Below, piece after piece: positions 11,442 to 22,843 of a DNA stretch of 64,000 bases. Below the pieces are notes generated by a model. It was not told where the DNA came from, searched no databases, and saw only the letters and a program-made list of their open reading frames with translations. The stretch is taken from NCBI GenBank assembly GCA_039545275.1, contig BCHS01000005.1, positions 496,001 through 560,000 on the forward strand, in the 5' to 3' direction. The DNA comes from Pseudomicrostroma phylloplanum. Lineage: Eukaryota > Basidiomycota > Exobasidiomycetes > Microstromatales. The stretch's first letter is position 1. The number at the start of each line of letters is the position of its first letter. The translations under genes and the position numbers were made by a program.

Positions 11442-13238
11442 ATGCCCATGGCTACGAGCAAGACAAAAAGTGAAGCCATCGGCTCAGAGACTCTCTCCAC
11501 ACTCAATCAGCGCCAGACCCCTTCTGACGAGGGGAGTTCACGCGATGCATACGCCGGCCACGAGGCAGCAGCCCCGGCTCTGAGCCGGGGAAGTATGAGC
11601 GCAGAGGGCAGCGGGGGTCATGACGCGAGTACAGTTCCGGATGAGAAAGCACTCGGTACAGCTGTGCTGGAAGGGGATGATGTTATCCGAGACTCTTCTA
11701 CAATAACGGCGGGCGACAATGATGGTCATGAAGAGGTCCAAGAGAAGGGATCGAGTCCGACAGTGGTCACATACCCAGAAGGAGGACTACGGGCTTGGCT
11801 GGTCGTGATGGGGGCTTTCTGGTGCACATTTTTCACCTGGGGATTCGTGAATGCGTGAGTCGAGGCGAGTCAAGGGGTATCCGCAACGAGGTTAGTACTG
11901 ACGTTGAGGCTCGCTTGATACTGATGCCTTCACATCAGCTTCGGAGTTTTCGAAGAGTACTATCTGGCTAACAATCTCAGCAACAAGACGGCATCCGATG
12001 TAGCCTGGATCAACTCCATCCAGTACTGTTTCATCTTCTTTCCAGGCGTCTTCACAGGTCGCCTCTTCGACATGGGCTTCTTCAAGCCCGTGATGCTTTT
12101 TGGAATCCTCCTCTTCGTCTTCTGTCAGATGATGACTTCTCTTTCCACCGAGTACTACCAACTCATTCTGGCTCAAGGATTGGGTTGCGGTATTGCCTTT
12201 GGCATCATCTTCTCACTCGCGGTCGCGGTGCCAGCGCACTGGTTCTTTGCGAAGAGAGGGCTGGCTTATGGTATTGTAGCTGCTGGAAGCTCGATAGGAG
12301 GCGTCATCTTTCCCATTATGACGCAGCGACTGATCCCAATGATTGGATTCCCATGGACGATGAGGGTGGTGAGTCCGAGCGTACGAGGAGCATCCAGAAT
12401 GTAGTGAAGTTTGGGTGACTGATCCGCGGCCTCACCCTCGACAGATTGGCTTCATGGCTCTAGTCCTGCTGCTCTTCTCATGGTTCGTCATGGCGCCACG
12501 CCTGGAACCGTCGATTCCTACCAAGAATGGGGCGTGGAAAAAGGTGAAGTTCTTTGACTTCACAGCATGGAAGTACCCGCCCTACACTTTCTGGGTGATC
12601 GGGTGTTCCCTTATCCTCTTCGGGCTCTACACACCCTTTACCTACATCGGCCTGTTCACGACCGCATACAATATCCCAAAAGGAGAGTACATGTTGTCGA
12701 TCCTCAACGCGGCCTCCCTTTTTGGCAGGACACTTCCTGGCGCCCTCTCGGATCGTGTGGGAAGGATCAATACCATCATCCCGCACCTGTACGTCTGCGT
12801 GGTGCTCATTTTCATCTTTCCCCTGTGTACCAACCTCGGCGGGTTGTTGACCTTCGCGATCATTTTCGGATACTGCTCTGGCTGTTATGTTTCTTTGTTA
12901 CCAGCAGGTGGTGAGTATACAGATAGAATGCGTGGCGCCCTAGCGCAGACAATGTGCTGACCCTGAATCTGACTGTCCTACCCTGCCTGCTCCTCTCAGT
13001 CGCCCAGCTGGGAAGCACAGCAAACGTGGGTACGCGCCTGGGTCAGATGTTCCTTCTCATGTCCCTGGGTGGTCTGTTAGGCACCCCAATCTCTGGTGCT
13101 ATTCTGGGCACAGGTGACGACCTGAAGTGGTGGCCCGCAATGATCTACGCTGGGTGCATGGTCCTGGCGGGGACGATGCTGATTCACCTCGCACGGCAGC
13201 TACAGCTGAAGACGTGGGGTCTGAGAGGCAAGATCTGA
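11442..13238 (+). CDS. MFS transporter, monocarboxylate-porter (MCT) type
   Basis: Four exons, 11442-11854, 11939-12368, 12445-12910 and 13000-13238, 515 residues. After a ~110-residue hydrophilic acidic N terminus comes [36 protein letters not shown], the first-helix signature of the fungal MCT family (D/E-G-G-x-x-A/G-W), then about twelve hydrophobic segments, including GLGCGIAFGIIFSL and WFFAKRGLAYGIVAAGSSIGGVIFP between helices 4 and 6. The C-terminal half has SDRVGR as the second-half motif A. It sits in the plasma or an internal membrane; fungal members carry monocarboxylates, riboflavin or unknown solutes, so no substrate is assigned. An alternative start is the ATG two codons on (11448). 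Neighbours give no pathway hint. Confidence 0.85.
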
Positions 13239-14799
13239 GGGGTCTCGCAAGGGTCCGTCTGCAGGGGGCTGGCCTGCAGTGTCCCTGTTATCGGAAATCG
13301 TTCGACAGTCTCCATTGTCCCTGGCATTGTATCATCATCAATCAGGCAAATCCTACCTTTCACCGATCAATCTGTGAGACTGCGAGACTGCAAGGCTGCG
13401 AGCCAGCCAGCCAGCTCCTGCTGTGCCGTGCGAGGTAAGCCCGGCGTCTATTGTTTTGAATGCGCCCGGAGTCGGGTAGAGTTTAATGGCCGGTGAAGAA
13501 GCAGATCCGTAGGTCCCTCCTTTTTTCCGCTGCCGGGCCCGCTGCTGGCTGGACGCATCTCTGCTAAGCCTCGGAGGACCGACGAGGGCCTTCCGAGGCC
13601 TGGCTTGGCTTGGCCTGGCCCTGGCCTTGTCCCCCTTGGCCTTGGTGGGTCAGAATGGGACGGGAAAGAGGGACCCGAGGGACTGGCTTGCCTGAGTGGC
13701 TGACGGACAGTCTAGCTTCTAATGGCCCCCTCTGGGTGCCCGAATGCCTGGGGTTGGGAGGGGCAGTCTGTTCCTTCATTCCTTGTTAGCTGGAGAGGAG
13801 CTTCGTGGCTTCGGGCAGTTGAGCAGCAGGCGCGCAAGCGGAAAGATGGCCTGGATCGGGGGAAAGTGGGCTTCGCTCCGCTCTGGTCATCTGCCCACCC
13901 TGGACGTTCTGCGTGGTGGATGCTGACCTGCGTGTGCGTGTGTGTGGTCTCCGCCGGTCCTGCCGTGCTTGTGGTGTGAGGCGTGGTGGTGGCCGTCGGC
14001 GAGAGTGAGCGCTGTTTCCCCATCCGCCTGCCTTTCCCCTCGTGGAGCCTTGCCTGAGTGTCTCGCTGCCCGCCCGGTCGCCCGCGCTACCTGCCTGCCC
14101 ATTCACCCAAGTTCGCCGGCCCACCCAATCCTCCTCCTTCCTAGACCCAGACCAGCCAGGCAAGCCTCGTGCCTACCTTGGCAGCAGCATCTCATTCGTT
14201 CTTCCCCTACCATCTCCCCTTCGACGTTAAGGACACGCTCGCCGTATCCTACCCGAGGCCTGCCAAGCACAGCGCAGCGCCCGCGACTGACTCACAGTCA
14301 GTCAGCCTTCCGCCTCCGCGTCTGCCTCCGCTTCGCTCCCTCCCTCCATCTCGGCTGAATCTCATCACAACAACCTCTAATCAATTCTTCCCCACGCAAT
14401 ACGTCGCTTCCCCTACACTATCACACAGACTCGATCAAAACATCTTCGTATCGTCTTCGCGTCGGCCGCTTGAGGGAGTGTTGGCACATCAGCACCCCCG
14501 CGGAACCTTTCCAGAAGAGGTGTCCAACACACCTACCCTTCTCACAGCGTCCGGAACCTCTCTCCGAGGGCGGTACTGCCTGACTTCCTGGGTCATCAGC
14601 TCTTATCAAGTGACACGGTAACAGCCAGATCCTTTCAGAGCTGTCGCCCCCACAACTCCCAGCAAGCTTGCCTCACTGGGTCCATATCATCAAGGCTGCA
14701 TCCCTCCCCCAACGAGGCGAATTGAAGCCTGCCGTCGTCGCATAGACACTTCAAGTTGCCGCTTTTCTCACCTTCGCTTCGCTCCTGTCACGTCTCGCC
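13239..14799. other. Long intergenic region upstream of rga1
   Basis: About 1.56 kb without a supported gene. It is strongly C/T-biased on the plus strand after 14,000 and has a simple GGCTTGGCTTGGCCTGG-type stretch near 13600-13650. Several ATG frames exist on both strands but are low-complexity Pro/Ser/Arg-rich artefacts. Such long pyrimidine-rich leaders are common before fungal polarity genes; a 5' UTR intron is possible but I cannot place one. Confidence 0.4.
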
Positions 14800-17700
14800 A
14801 TGTCTTCCTATTCGGGAGACTCGCCCTTGGTCCCCGGCGGCTTCGGAGGGACAGGTAGTGGCGGCTCCTACATGGATGCAGGGCCTTCCTCTCTGGCCTC
14901 GCCCAACCCAGGTAATCGTTCCTACCAAAGCCGTCTTCCTACCTCTTCCAAGGCCTTTCCCTCAAACCCTCACGGCCATTTCGAAGGTAGCGGCGGCGCT
15001 AGCAGTTCGCGCTCCACATCGCCCACAACGATGCACAGCCGCAAGGGCAGTGTCGCCTCGATACAATCGGGAGGACCCACGCAGGCGGAAGAAGACAGAT
15101 TGGCAAAGAGCCCCACGACGAGGAGAGCAGCAATGGATAGAATCAAATCCAGGGCGGTTGACTCTGGATGGAATTGGGAGGCAGAGAGGGAGAGGGGAGA
15201 AGAAAGTGCGCAGCAGCGATCAGATCGTGGTCAGCATGGTGATGGACAAGGGCAGCAGCAAGGGGCCAGCTCCTTTGCCGTGCCACCAAGGTACTCCTCA
15301 CGGACTTCAGCAGGTCCCGGCCGGTCTCGGAACGATTCTTACCAAGGTCCACAACATCCGAATGCTCCTTCTGGCTCATCGCCGCGGAACAGCTTGACAC
15401 AGAATCGCGCCAGCGATGGAGGCAATATCCCACCTTCACATTCGCATCCGGCTCACAGGGAGAGGCATATGACACCATCTGGCTCCTCCAGCGGGAAGCG
15501 GGAGCAATTATGCGATGCATGTGGAAAGCCAATGACTGGGCAGTTCGTGAGGGCATTGGGAGTGGTATTCCACCTCGACTGCTTCAGGTGTAGAGACTGC
15601 AACAAGGTCGTAGCTTCCAAGTTCTTCCCAGCGACAGAGGACATGAAGGACGTGCCCTCACCTAGAACTGCCGGCGAAGAGGAACAGCGAAGCCGGTCCT
15701 CTGATGTGAAGGGGGTGCCTCAGAAGCTCTTCCCCCTCTGCGAGACCGACTATTTCCGGCGGCTAGACCTCCTCTGTGCAACCTGTGGTGGAGCTCTCCG
15801 AGGCAGCTATATTACTGCTCTGGGCAAGAAGTTCCATGTGGAGCACTTCACCTGTTCGGTATGCACGACAGTCTTTGGTCCCCAAGACAGCTACTATGAG
15901 CACGATGGAAGGGTCTTCTGCCACTTCCATTACTCTACGCGCTTTGCTATTCAGTGCAGTGGTTGCAGAACCGCTATTCTCAAGCAGTTTGTGGAGATCA
16001 ACAGGAACAACCAGGACGAGCATTGGCATCCTGAGTGCTACATGATCCACAAGTTCTGGAACATCAAGCTGTGCCCGACGGGAGCAACTCCCAAGGGAAG
16101 CGTGGCTGCTGAGCCGACAGTATCGGATGCGCCTGCTCCATCCAATTCTGGTGTCGCTCCCACTACTGGAGCCTCTGCAAGCGATCTCCCAGGACCCGAA
16201 GCGCTCGAGATCGAGGCATCAGAGACACCTTCGAGCCTGAGAAAGAAGCAAAAGACGATGGAGGAGCAGGTCTTCCGGATATGGACCGTTCTCTCTGCCT
16301 TTGAAGAGAGTTCGGCGGCATGTATCTCGGAGATGCTTAGACATGTCAGCAGCGGGAGATATCTTGGAGGCGTCAGGATGGCGGAGCGTTTCATCCTCCA
16401 CGTCGAGATTCTTTTCTCTGCGATTGATGACATCGAGAGGGCCTTCCGGAGGGAGCGGACCAAGGGCCTTTCGCATATTCGTGAGGCTCGTATGCTTTGC
16501 AAGAAGATCGTCAATTTCTTCTCGCTCCTTTCGCATACTCAGGAGACGGGAGCCCAACGCATGGGTATCACGCAGGAATTGCTCTCCCTCGTTACAGGTC
16601 TTGCGCACTACCTCAAGATCCTGATTCGCATCGCTCTCACTGGCGCGCTCAAGCTCGACCGCGATCACGACAATCGAACAGCCCTCGTACGATTCTTGGA
16701 TCAGCTGGCATACCTCGCTGAACGAGCTGCTTTGAGTGCGGAAGAGAAGGGTATCCATGACGAGCGCGGTGACTTCCCTTCCAATGAGCTCAGCATGCAA
16801 GGCCCCGACGGAAAGTGGTACGGATATCGCAGTCTTCCCAGGAGCACCTCAATTGCGTCCACAGACGGCAACGAAGGCGCGACGGACCTATGCGTCAGCT
16901 GCGGTCAGACCGTCGAGGAGGAATGTGTGAGGATGGGCATCAACATGAGGTGGCATACATCGTGTCTGCGTTGCTGTCACTGCAAGCGAAAGGCCCACAA
17001 GGAATCCTCTGGTCCAGGTGCTCAAACTGCGAGCCGGAAGGCCGAATCCGATCCTGCGCCAGAGGATCTGCCGAGCCTGCCGCCTTCAGCTTTCGCCCTT
17101 GAGGTGACTGCAAGACCGCCTCCGGCAGAAGGGTCGCAGAGGAATGGAGGGAGCTCAAGTCGCAAGCTCTTCCTTACATACTGCTCAGAACACTCGCCCG
17201 CAAATGCTCGTCGTGGCTTCGAGACTGGCACAAGGCTGGAGCAATATGCTTTCCTGCTCAGGGTGGCCCTGAACCGCCTGTACGCTCTGCTAAAGAAGCG
17301 TGGCGTTGTTCCTGCTTCTCCTCCTGCAATTGCTCCCACTGAGATCAGCACCTCCGACTCGACTACGACAATCAAGGGAGCAGACAGGGACTCCACATAC
17401 GGCGACTCGACCGAAGTGAGGCGCATGAAGTCGGTCAATCTCGACCGTAAGCTCTCCACCAAGGCTAAGGTGCCACGCATCTCGACTGTGATTGGCAGCC
17501 CGTCGGGGAGACAACCGACAGCCAGCTCCCTGCAACGCATATCTCCTTCGACAGACGGTGGCAGCACTGACTCCAGACTTCCTTCGCCCAATGATGCATC
17601 GATTCAGAATACTCTGGAAACGACGCGATCTCGGTCGCCCACCAAGAAGCCTTTCCGTCGTTCTCCATCTCCTGTCCGTGCCTCAACAGCAGGGTCTTCG

Positions 17701-19620
17701 CCTGTCCCAGAGCCTGGGTCTGTCATTCCAATTCGGCCCGCTTTCGCCAGACACAACACCGATGTGCGGATCCGCGAGGACGGTCCCATGCGGCAGCCGT
17801 CCGGAGACGATGGCAAAGATCCTCTGGGCGCTCACGATGAAGGTTTGACCTTGGCGGACATCCCCCAGCTGCTCGAGGCCGAGCAAGCACGAGAACAGCG
17901 CCGCTCGCTTCAGCATGATGGGCGCTCCCTGGGCGAATTGTCCGCCCTCGAGCTCTTCATTGTCAAGCACATGGCAGTGATGATGCTGCAGCAAAGCGCG
18001 CTGAAGGACATGGTGCCCATGGACGACCTCATTGAGTTCATTGAGACCAGGAAGAACACCTTCTGGGGCAAGCTCTTCAAGGGTGGCAAGGACAAGAAGA
18101 AGGTCGAAAAGAAGGGCACCTTCGGCATCGCTCTCGACATTCTTGTGGAGAGGAGCGGTGCTGACTCGACTCTCGGAGCTAGTGGCGCTCAGCTGAGGAT
18201 CCCTTGCTTCATCGACGATATCATCTCGGCTATGAAACAGATGGATGTCTCAGTCGAGGGTATCTTCAGGAAGAACGGAAACATTCGTCGACTGAAGGAA
18301 CTGTCAGAGGCTCTGGATCGCGATAGCTCCTCAGTCAACCTTGCGGACGACAATCCGGTCCAGCTTGCCGCTCTCCTCAAGAAGTTCCTCCGTGAGCTTC
18401 CGGACCCGCTCTTGACTTTCAAGCTGCACCGCCTCTTTGTCATGTCACAGAAGATAGAGCCGGAGTCGGAACGTCTGCGAGTCCTGCAGCTGGTGACGAT
18501 CCTGCTGCCGAAGGCTCACAGAGACACTCTTGAGGTCCTCTTCGTTTTCCTGAGATGGGTCGCATCCTTCTCTCATGTCGATGAGGAAACCGGCTCCAAG
18601 ATGGATCTGCAAAACCTCGCCATGGTGCTTGGACCCAACATCCTCTACGCCAAGAGCGGCGATCCAGCGAAGGACGAGCTCTTCCTTGCCAATCGAGCCA
18701 TCCTGTGTCTCCTGGAGCACCTCGACGACTTCTGGCAGATTCCACCCGAGCTGGACGTTGTGTTGCAGGATCGTGACTTGCTCAACGCCTCGGCTGATCT
18801 GACTTCGAGAGATATCCTCAAGAAGTGCGAGAAGTACGCCCGGAGAGCTGGGCCTAATCGCGGAGGCGGCAATGGCGGGAGCGGCAGCGGCGACAGTGGT
18901 AAAGGGAACGCCTCTTTGCAAGGAGGAGGCGGGCAAGGTCATCGAGGACCCTACCTGGACGTGAGCTCGCGAAATCAGCGACCTGAATACCACGATGCCA
19001 ACTCCTCGCGCCAGACGCTCGAAGTCTCCTCTTCCAATAGTCGCATCAATTCCGCTTACCCTCGGAGCCCGATCGATGAGGACGGCCCGGGCAGAGCTCC
19101 TTGGGCCGAGTCTCGCAGTCGATCCTCTCGCGAAGGAAGTGGCAGCAGTCATCAGCAGCATCAACAACAGCACCAACAGAGCTCCTACTATGGCAGCCCC
19201 GAGCGGGATCAACATGGCTCGTGGGGTAGCGGCGCCAGCCATCACCCTAATGGTGGTCAGAGGCAGTATGGCTCGTCGGCCTCGAATCTGCGCGAGCAAG
19301 AGCACCACATGATGAACTCTTCGGCCTCTTCCTCGTCGTATGGCACTAGTCCTCGCAGGTGGCAGGGCGCGGCAGGTGGAGGCTACAGCACAGGAAGCGG
19401 AGGTGGTGGTAGCCAGGGCGGCCACAGCGGGCAATATCACGGAGGTGGCGGGTACTACTCTGGGCAGGAGGAAGAGTATGCAACGGCCCCGCCTACGATG
19501 ATCGGCTCGACTGCACCAGGCGGAACGGCTGGTGGTGGCAACGGCGCTGGGGGCAATGCACCTCCGGGTGGACCGACGGTCGGGTGGCATCAGTATCAGC
19601 AGAGACAACAGCAGGCCTGA
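14800..19620 (+). CDS. rga1: LIM-domain Rho GTPase-activating protein, Rga1 type
   Basis: Single exon, 1606 residues. Three adjacent LIM zinc-finger units start near residues 233 (CDACGKPMTGQFVRAL, HLDCFRCRDC), 323 (CATCGGALRGSYITALG, HVEHFTCSVC) and 383 (CSGCRTAILKQFVEI, HWHPECY). A fourth Cys/His cluster of LIM type is near 696 (CVSCGQTVEEECVRMG, WHTSCLRCCHC). A RhoGAP domain occupies about 1107-1300 with the arginine finger in EGIFRKNGNIRRLKEL, the KFLRELPDPLLTF motif and LAMVLGPNILY. The last ~300 residues are Gly/Ser/Gln-rich. The protein should stimulate GTP hydrolysis on Cdc42 or Rho1 at growth sites, as Rga1 does in yeasts; the exact target is not visible. The long linker between LIM sets and GAP is Ser-rich and likely phosphorylated. 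Confidence 0.92.
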   Translation: MSSYSGDSPLVPGGFGGTGSGGSYMDAGPSSLASPNPGNRSYQSRLPTSSKAFPSNPHGHFEGSGGASSSRSTSPTTMHSRKGSVASIQSGGPTQAEEDRLAKSPTTRRAAMDRIKSRAVDSGWNWEAERERGEESAQQRSDRGQHGDGQGQQQGASSFAVPPRYSSRTSAGPGRSRNDSYQGPQHPNAPSGSSPRNSLTQNRASDGGNIPPSHSHPAHRERHMTPSGSSSGKREQLCDACGKPMTGQFVRALGVVFHLDCFRCRDCNKVVASKFFPATEDMKDVPSPRTAGEEEQRSRSSDVKGVPQKLFPLCETDYFRRLDLLCATCGGALRGSYITALGKKFHVEHFTCSVCTTVFGPQDSYYEHDGRVFCHFHYSTRFAIQCSGCRTAILKQFVEINRNNQDEHWHPECYMIHKFWNIKLCPTGATPKGSVAAEPTVSDAPAPSNSGVAPTTGASASDLPGPEALEIEASETPSSLRKKQKTMEEQVFRIWTVLSAFEESSAACISEMLRHVSSGRYLGGVRMAERFILHVEILFSAIDDIERAFRRERTKGLSHIREARMLCKKIVNFFSLLSHTQETGAQRMGITQELLSLVTGLAHYLKILIRIALTGALKLDRDHDNRTALVRFLDQLAYLAERAALSAEEKGIHDERGDFPSNELSMQGPDGKWYGYRSLPRSTSIASTDGNEGATDLCVSCGQTVEEECVRMGINMRWHTSCLRCCHCKRKAHKESSGPGAQTASRKAESDPAPEDLPSLPPSAFALEVTARPPPAEGSQRNGGSSSRKLFLTYCSEHSPANARRGFETGTRLEQYAFLLRVALNRLYALLKKRGVVPASPPAIAPTEISTSDSTTTIKGADRDSTYGDSTEVRRMKSVNLDRKLSTKAKVPRISTVIGSPSGRQPTASSLQRISPSTDGGSTDSRLPSPNDASIQNTLETTRSRSPTKKPFRRSPSPVRASTAGSSPVPEPGSVIPIRPAFARHNTDVRIREDGPMRQPSGDDGKDPLGAHDEGLTLADIPQLLEAEQAREQRRSLQHDGRSLGELSALELFIVKHMAVMMLQQSALKDMVPMDDLIEFIETRKNTFWGKLFKGGKDKKKVEKKGTFGIALDILVERSGADSTLGASGAQLRIPCFIDDIISAMKQMDVSVEGIFRKNGNIRRLKELSEALDRDSSSVNLADDNPVQLAALLKKFLRELPDPLLTFKLHRLFVMSQKIEPESERLRVLQLVTILLPKAHRDTLEVLFVFLRWVASFSHVDEETGSKMDLQNLAMVLGPNILYAKSGDPAKDELFLANRAILCLLEHLDDFWQIPPELDVVLQDRDLLNASADLTSRDILKKCEKYARRAGPNRGGGNGGSGSGDSGKGNASLQGGGGQGHRGPYLDVSSRNQRPEYHDANSSRQTLEVSSSNSRINSAYPRSPIDEDGPGRAPWAESRSRSSREGSGSSHQQHQQQHQQSSYYGSPERDQHGSWGSGASHHPNGGQRQYGSSASNLREQEHHMMNSSASSSSYGTSPRRWQGAAGGGYSTGSGGGGSQGGHSGQYHGGGGYYSGQEEEYATAPPTMIGSTAPGGTAGGGNGAGGNAPPGGPTVGWHQYQQRQQQA

Positions 19621-20452
19621 GCAGTAATGCTCCGCTGAGGTGCTGAGACCGCTGAGTTCGCCAAGCTGTGCAAAGATGGAGAGGACTTCGTTTGCGCCCT
19701 CGCACCGTGTGTGCTGGAAGGTGCCGGCTTGATGTATGTGCTATGCGATCAATCCTTTCGGCATTCATCCGAATTGCTACCTCTTCATGTCTCCCCTTCC
19801 ACCAACCTACAAACTCAATCTGACTTTTTGCCGATGTCGTTACTTTGCTTACTTCGCACGAGGATTATGTTCCGAGGCGGCGGACTTGCGATAAATCCGT
19901 TCTAACTGCTAGCCTATCCACGCCTGTCGCTCTTATCGCCGGAGGTACGATCTCTGAGATCCTCAGGATGCGGAGGCTCAGTAGAGGCCTCGAGCTCAGC
20001 ACCTTTATGAAGAGGCTGGTCACGGCGAAGTTCCGGCTTCACGATGGCGGAACGCCAGATCCGCTCCTCGAGTCGATCGGCTTTCGTCGCTTTCGCCCCA
20101 CCCGCCGATCGGCATCGCGGCAGGCGGCACGGAAAACACGCCTTGGATGTGGGGGCGAGTCAAAATTGGAAGCGTCCCGAGACGCACGCGGATCACCTTA
20201 CATGAGGGGCAGGCCCTAGGTGGCCTTCGTTTCTTGACTCTCGACAAGACCCTGACTCACCTTCTCCCTTACGCTTCTCTTTCATCGAGTATTTGTTGGA
20301 CTCTTGAGCCTGATTTCTCCTTTTGTACCCTCCGGTCATTTCATCCTCTCCCACCCTCTGCCTCCCTCTTCCGCATCGTCGAGCGTTTTCGTCCACGCCA
20401 CATAGAGCCATTTCATCCGCTTTCCCCTCAGCCAACGGCCTATACCCGCGAA
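19621..20452. other. Intergenic, rga1 3' side and promoter of the DHA2 transporter
   Basis: About 830 bp. A frame open from 20147 continues into the transporter, but its first ~100 residues are unlike any family member and the transporter starts at its own ATG at 20453. No repeats or RNA genes recognised. Confidence 0.4.
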
Positions 20453-22441
20453 ATGTCCACGCATGCTGCGCCGACTCTGCCTCAACATAAACGTAGCAGC
20501 GGTGAGGACAGCGATGGAGCAGCAGCTACCGTAGTTGCTCCCACTCCTGGCAGCCGCTCTCACTCTACCACGTCTACCGGAAGCGATGCTATCGCTGCGA
20601 AGAAGGGTCAAGCGGCCACTCCTGCCGCCGAAGAGAATGGTGCCAATCCTGCGGTTTCTTCCTCGTCGGATCAGCCTGCACAGATCAAAGGTGTCAACCG
20701 CTTCACACAGGAGAGGCAGGTGATACCCAAGAACAATCTTCCAGTCGTCTTCCTCGGTCTCATGCTCTCTGTCTCCCTCGCCGCCTTGGATCAAACCATC
20801 GTCTCCACTGCCTTGCCGACCATCAATCGCGATCTAAATGGCTCGGCAGCAGCTTACACATGGGTTGCAAGTGCCTATCTCATGGCGGCAGCAGTAGTAG
20901 TGCCCCTTTATGGCCGTCTGAGCAATCTCGTCGGGCGCAAGCCCCTCTTCTTCTCCGCCATCGCTCTCTTCCTCCTTGGTTCCGCCCTCTGCGGTGCAGC
21001 CCAGAACCCAACTTGGATCTGTGTCTCGAGGGCCATCCAAGGTCTTGGTGGAGGAGGAATCATCGGACTCGTACAGGTGACGACGAGCGACATTGTCCCC
21101 CTTGCGAAGAGGGGCGCCTTCCAAGGTCTCTTCGGAGCAGTGTGGGGTATCTCGTCCGTCATCGGTCCGCTGATCGGTGGCGCCTTGACGGAATACACTG
21201 CGCTTTCATGGAGGTGGTGCTTCTTGATCAATCTACCATTAGGCGTCATCGCTGCTGTCATCGTCTTCTTCTTCCTCAAGCTCAACCCCACGCCAAAGCG
21301 GCCGTGGCGTGATCTCGTTCACGAATTCGACTTCCTTGGCTATTTCCTCCTCGTCGCCGCCATCATCATCTTCATCTTCGGATTCACCGAGGCGGAGACC
21401 CAAGGCTTTGACACTGCTGCAGCCATTGCTTTGATCGTGGTAGGAGCGCTTCTCTTCCCCGTCGTCGTCGGCTGGTCCTTCTACGTTGAGAGGCGAATGC
21501 CGCGCGTGAAGCCCATCCTGCCTCCTCGAATCTTCAAGACACGAACGACCGGCCTCATCTTGGTGACTGTGTTCATCCACGGCTTCGTCTTCTTCAGCTA
21601 CACGTACCAGCTGCCCATCTTCTTCCAAGCGGTCCTGGGATCAAGCGCGCTGTTAAGTGGAGTCTACATGCTGCCCTATGCCTTGATCGGTAGTCTCGCA
21701 TCTCTCGTCTCGGGTGTCGTGGTGGTGAAGATTGGGAGCTGGCGTCCTGTTTACTGGTGGGGATGGACATTCTCCATTATTGGATACTCGGCGATGACCG
21801 CAATCGACGGCAACTCTTCATTGGCTTTGGTCTCGGGTACCTCCACGCTAGCTGCTCTTGGATACGGATGCCTGTTCCAGGTGCCATTGCTTGGTCTGAT
21901 GAGCGCCATGCCGCATTCAGAGATGCCTTCGAGCACCACTACCCTCGCTCTGATGCGAACCATGTCCGGTGCCGTTGGAATCGCTGTATCGCAGTCCATC
22001 TTCACCACGCGCGTCACGGAACTCACTGGCTCCATCCCAGGCTATACGGTTCCTGCTGACCCATCGCAAGACATCCAGGGCTTGAAAGACTTGCAGCCTC
22101 CTTCTTTGGCAAGTCAGGTGATCTACGAATACGGAGAGGCCCTCCACCTCAACTTCATCATCCTCGCGCCCATCATTGCTGTCGGTTTCCTGTGCAGCCT
22201 GGGAGTCAAAGGATATAGCATGCAGAGGAAGAACGTGACGGCTGCCGATGCTGAGAAGGAGAAGGACGCTCTGCAGATGGGCGACAAGGGTGGTGCTGTT
22301 ACTGATGGCTCGGCAGCCCAAGCAGAAGCAACTGTTGGCCTCGCGGAAAGAGAGGCAGGGGTGACGCCTGCACGGATGGAGGAAGGCAAAGTGGCTGGCG
22401 AGGAAGAGTTGCAGCGCACGGAAGAGGCTAGTAGGACGTAG
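20453..22441 (+). CDS. MFS drug/proton antiporter, DHA2 (14-helix) type
   Basis: Single exon, 662 residues. A ~100-residue Ser/Thr/Ala-rich cytosolic N terminus precedes the transporter. DHA2 signatures: LDQTIVSTALPTI (motif D1, helix 1), GRLSNLVGRKPLFF (motif A), SRAIQGLGGGGIIGL (motif B), and GAVWGISSVIGPLIGGAL (motif C of antiporters). Hydrophobic segments continue to about residue 590, then a charged Lys/Glu tail. Fungal relatives export toxins, azoles or their own metabolites, and some import basic amino acids at the vacuole; the substrate is not predictable here. The start is chosen at the ATG after TACCCGCGAA because upstream residues in the open frame lack family similarity. Confidence 0.88.
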   Translation: MSTHAAPTLPQHKRSSGEDSDGAAATVVAPTPGSRSHSTTSTGSDAIAAKKGQAATPAAEENGANPAVSSSSDQPAQIKGVNRFTQERQVIPKNNLPVVFLGLMLSVSLAALDQTIVSTALPTINRDLNGSAAAYTWVASAYLMAAAVVVPLYGRLSNLVGRKPLFFSAIALFLLGSALCGAAQNPTWICVSRAIQGLGGGGIIGLVQVTTSDIVPLAKRGAFQGLFGAVWGISSVIGPLIGGALTEYTALSWRWCFLINLPLGVIAAVIVFFFLKLNPTPKRPWRDLVHEFDFLGYFLLVAAIIIFIFGFTEAETQGFDTAAAIALIVVGALLFPVVVGWSFYVERRMPRVKPILPPRIFKTRTTGLILVTVFIHGFVFFSYTYQLPIFFQAVLGSSALLSGVYMLPYALIGSLASLVSGVVVVKIGSWRPVYWWGWTFSIIGYSAMTAIDGNSSLALVSGTSTLAALGYGCLFQVPLLGLMSAMPHSEMPSSTTTLALMRTMSGAVGIAVSQSIFTTRVTELTGSIPGYTVPADPSQDIQGLKDLQPPSLASQVIYEYGEALHLNFIILAPIIAVGFLCSLGVKGYSMQRKNVTAADAEKEKDALQMGDKGGAVTDGSAAQAEATVGLAEREAGVTPARMEEGKVAGEEELQRTEEASRT

Positions 22442-22843
22442 AGGCATAGGAAGACACGGAAATGTTGTATTGCTGGGGGCGCATCGTCGTAGACGCTGAA
22501 CAATGTACAATACTGAGATCTCCTGTAATGAACTCATCAGTGAGAGGATGCAATAGCTGTGCGAGGGAGGTACCCAACTATCCCGCTCCGATCAGGTACC
22601 GAACCATTTCGGCCCAGGCACAGACTGCTCCTGGCTACCCGGGTAATTAACATCCATTTGCGCCTGGGCTACTGCAACCTCTCTCGCCCTCCCTCTCTGC
22701 CCTTCTCATGCTGACCGTTCAACCTTGTTGTGGAACAATCGAACCTGCCTGTGCCATTGCCGCCCACCTTCACCTCCTCTTCATTGAGCTGAGCCGACCT
22801 CTGCGCACTGTCGACAGCCTCGTCCTAACACGCCTCGCGGGAG
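22442..22843. other. Intergenic between DHA2 transporter and skn1-like gene
   Basis: About 400 bp, pyrimidine-rich toward 22,800, presumably terminator and promoter. No gene, repeat or RNA seen. Confidence 0.4.

Noticed and set aside
20147..20452. N-terminal extension of the DHA2 transporter
   Set aside because: The extra ~100 residues are unlike the family and precede a well-placed ATG; they are probably leader sequence.
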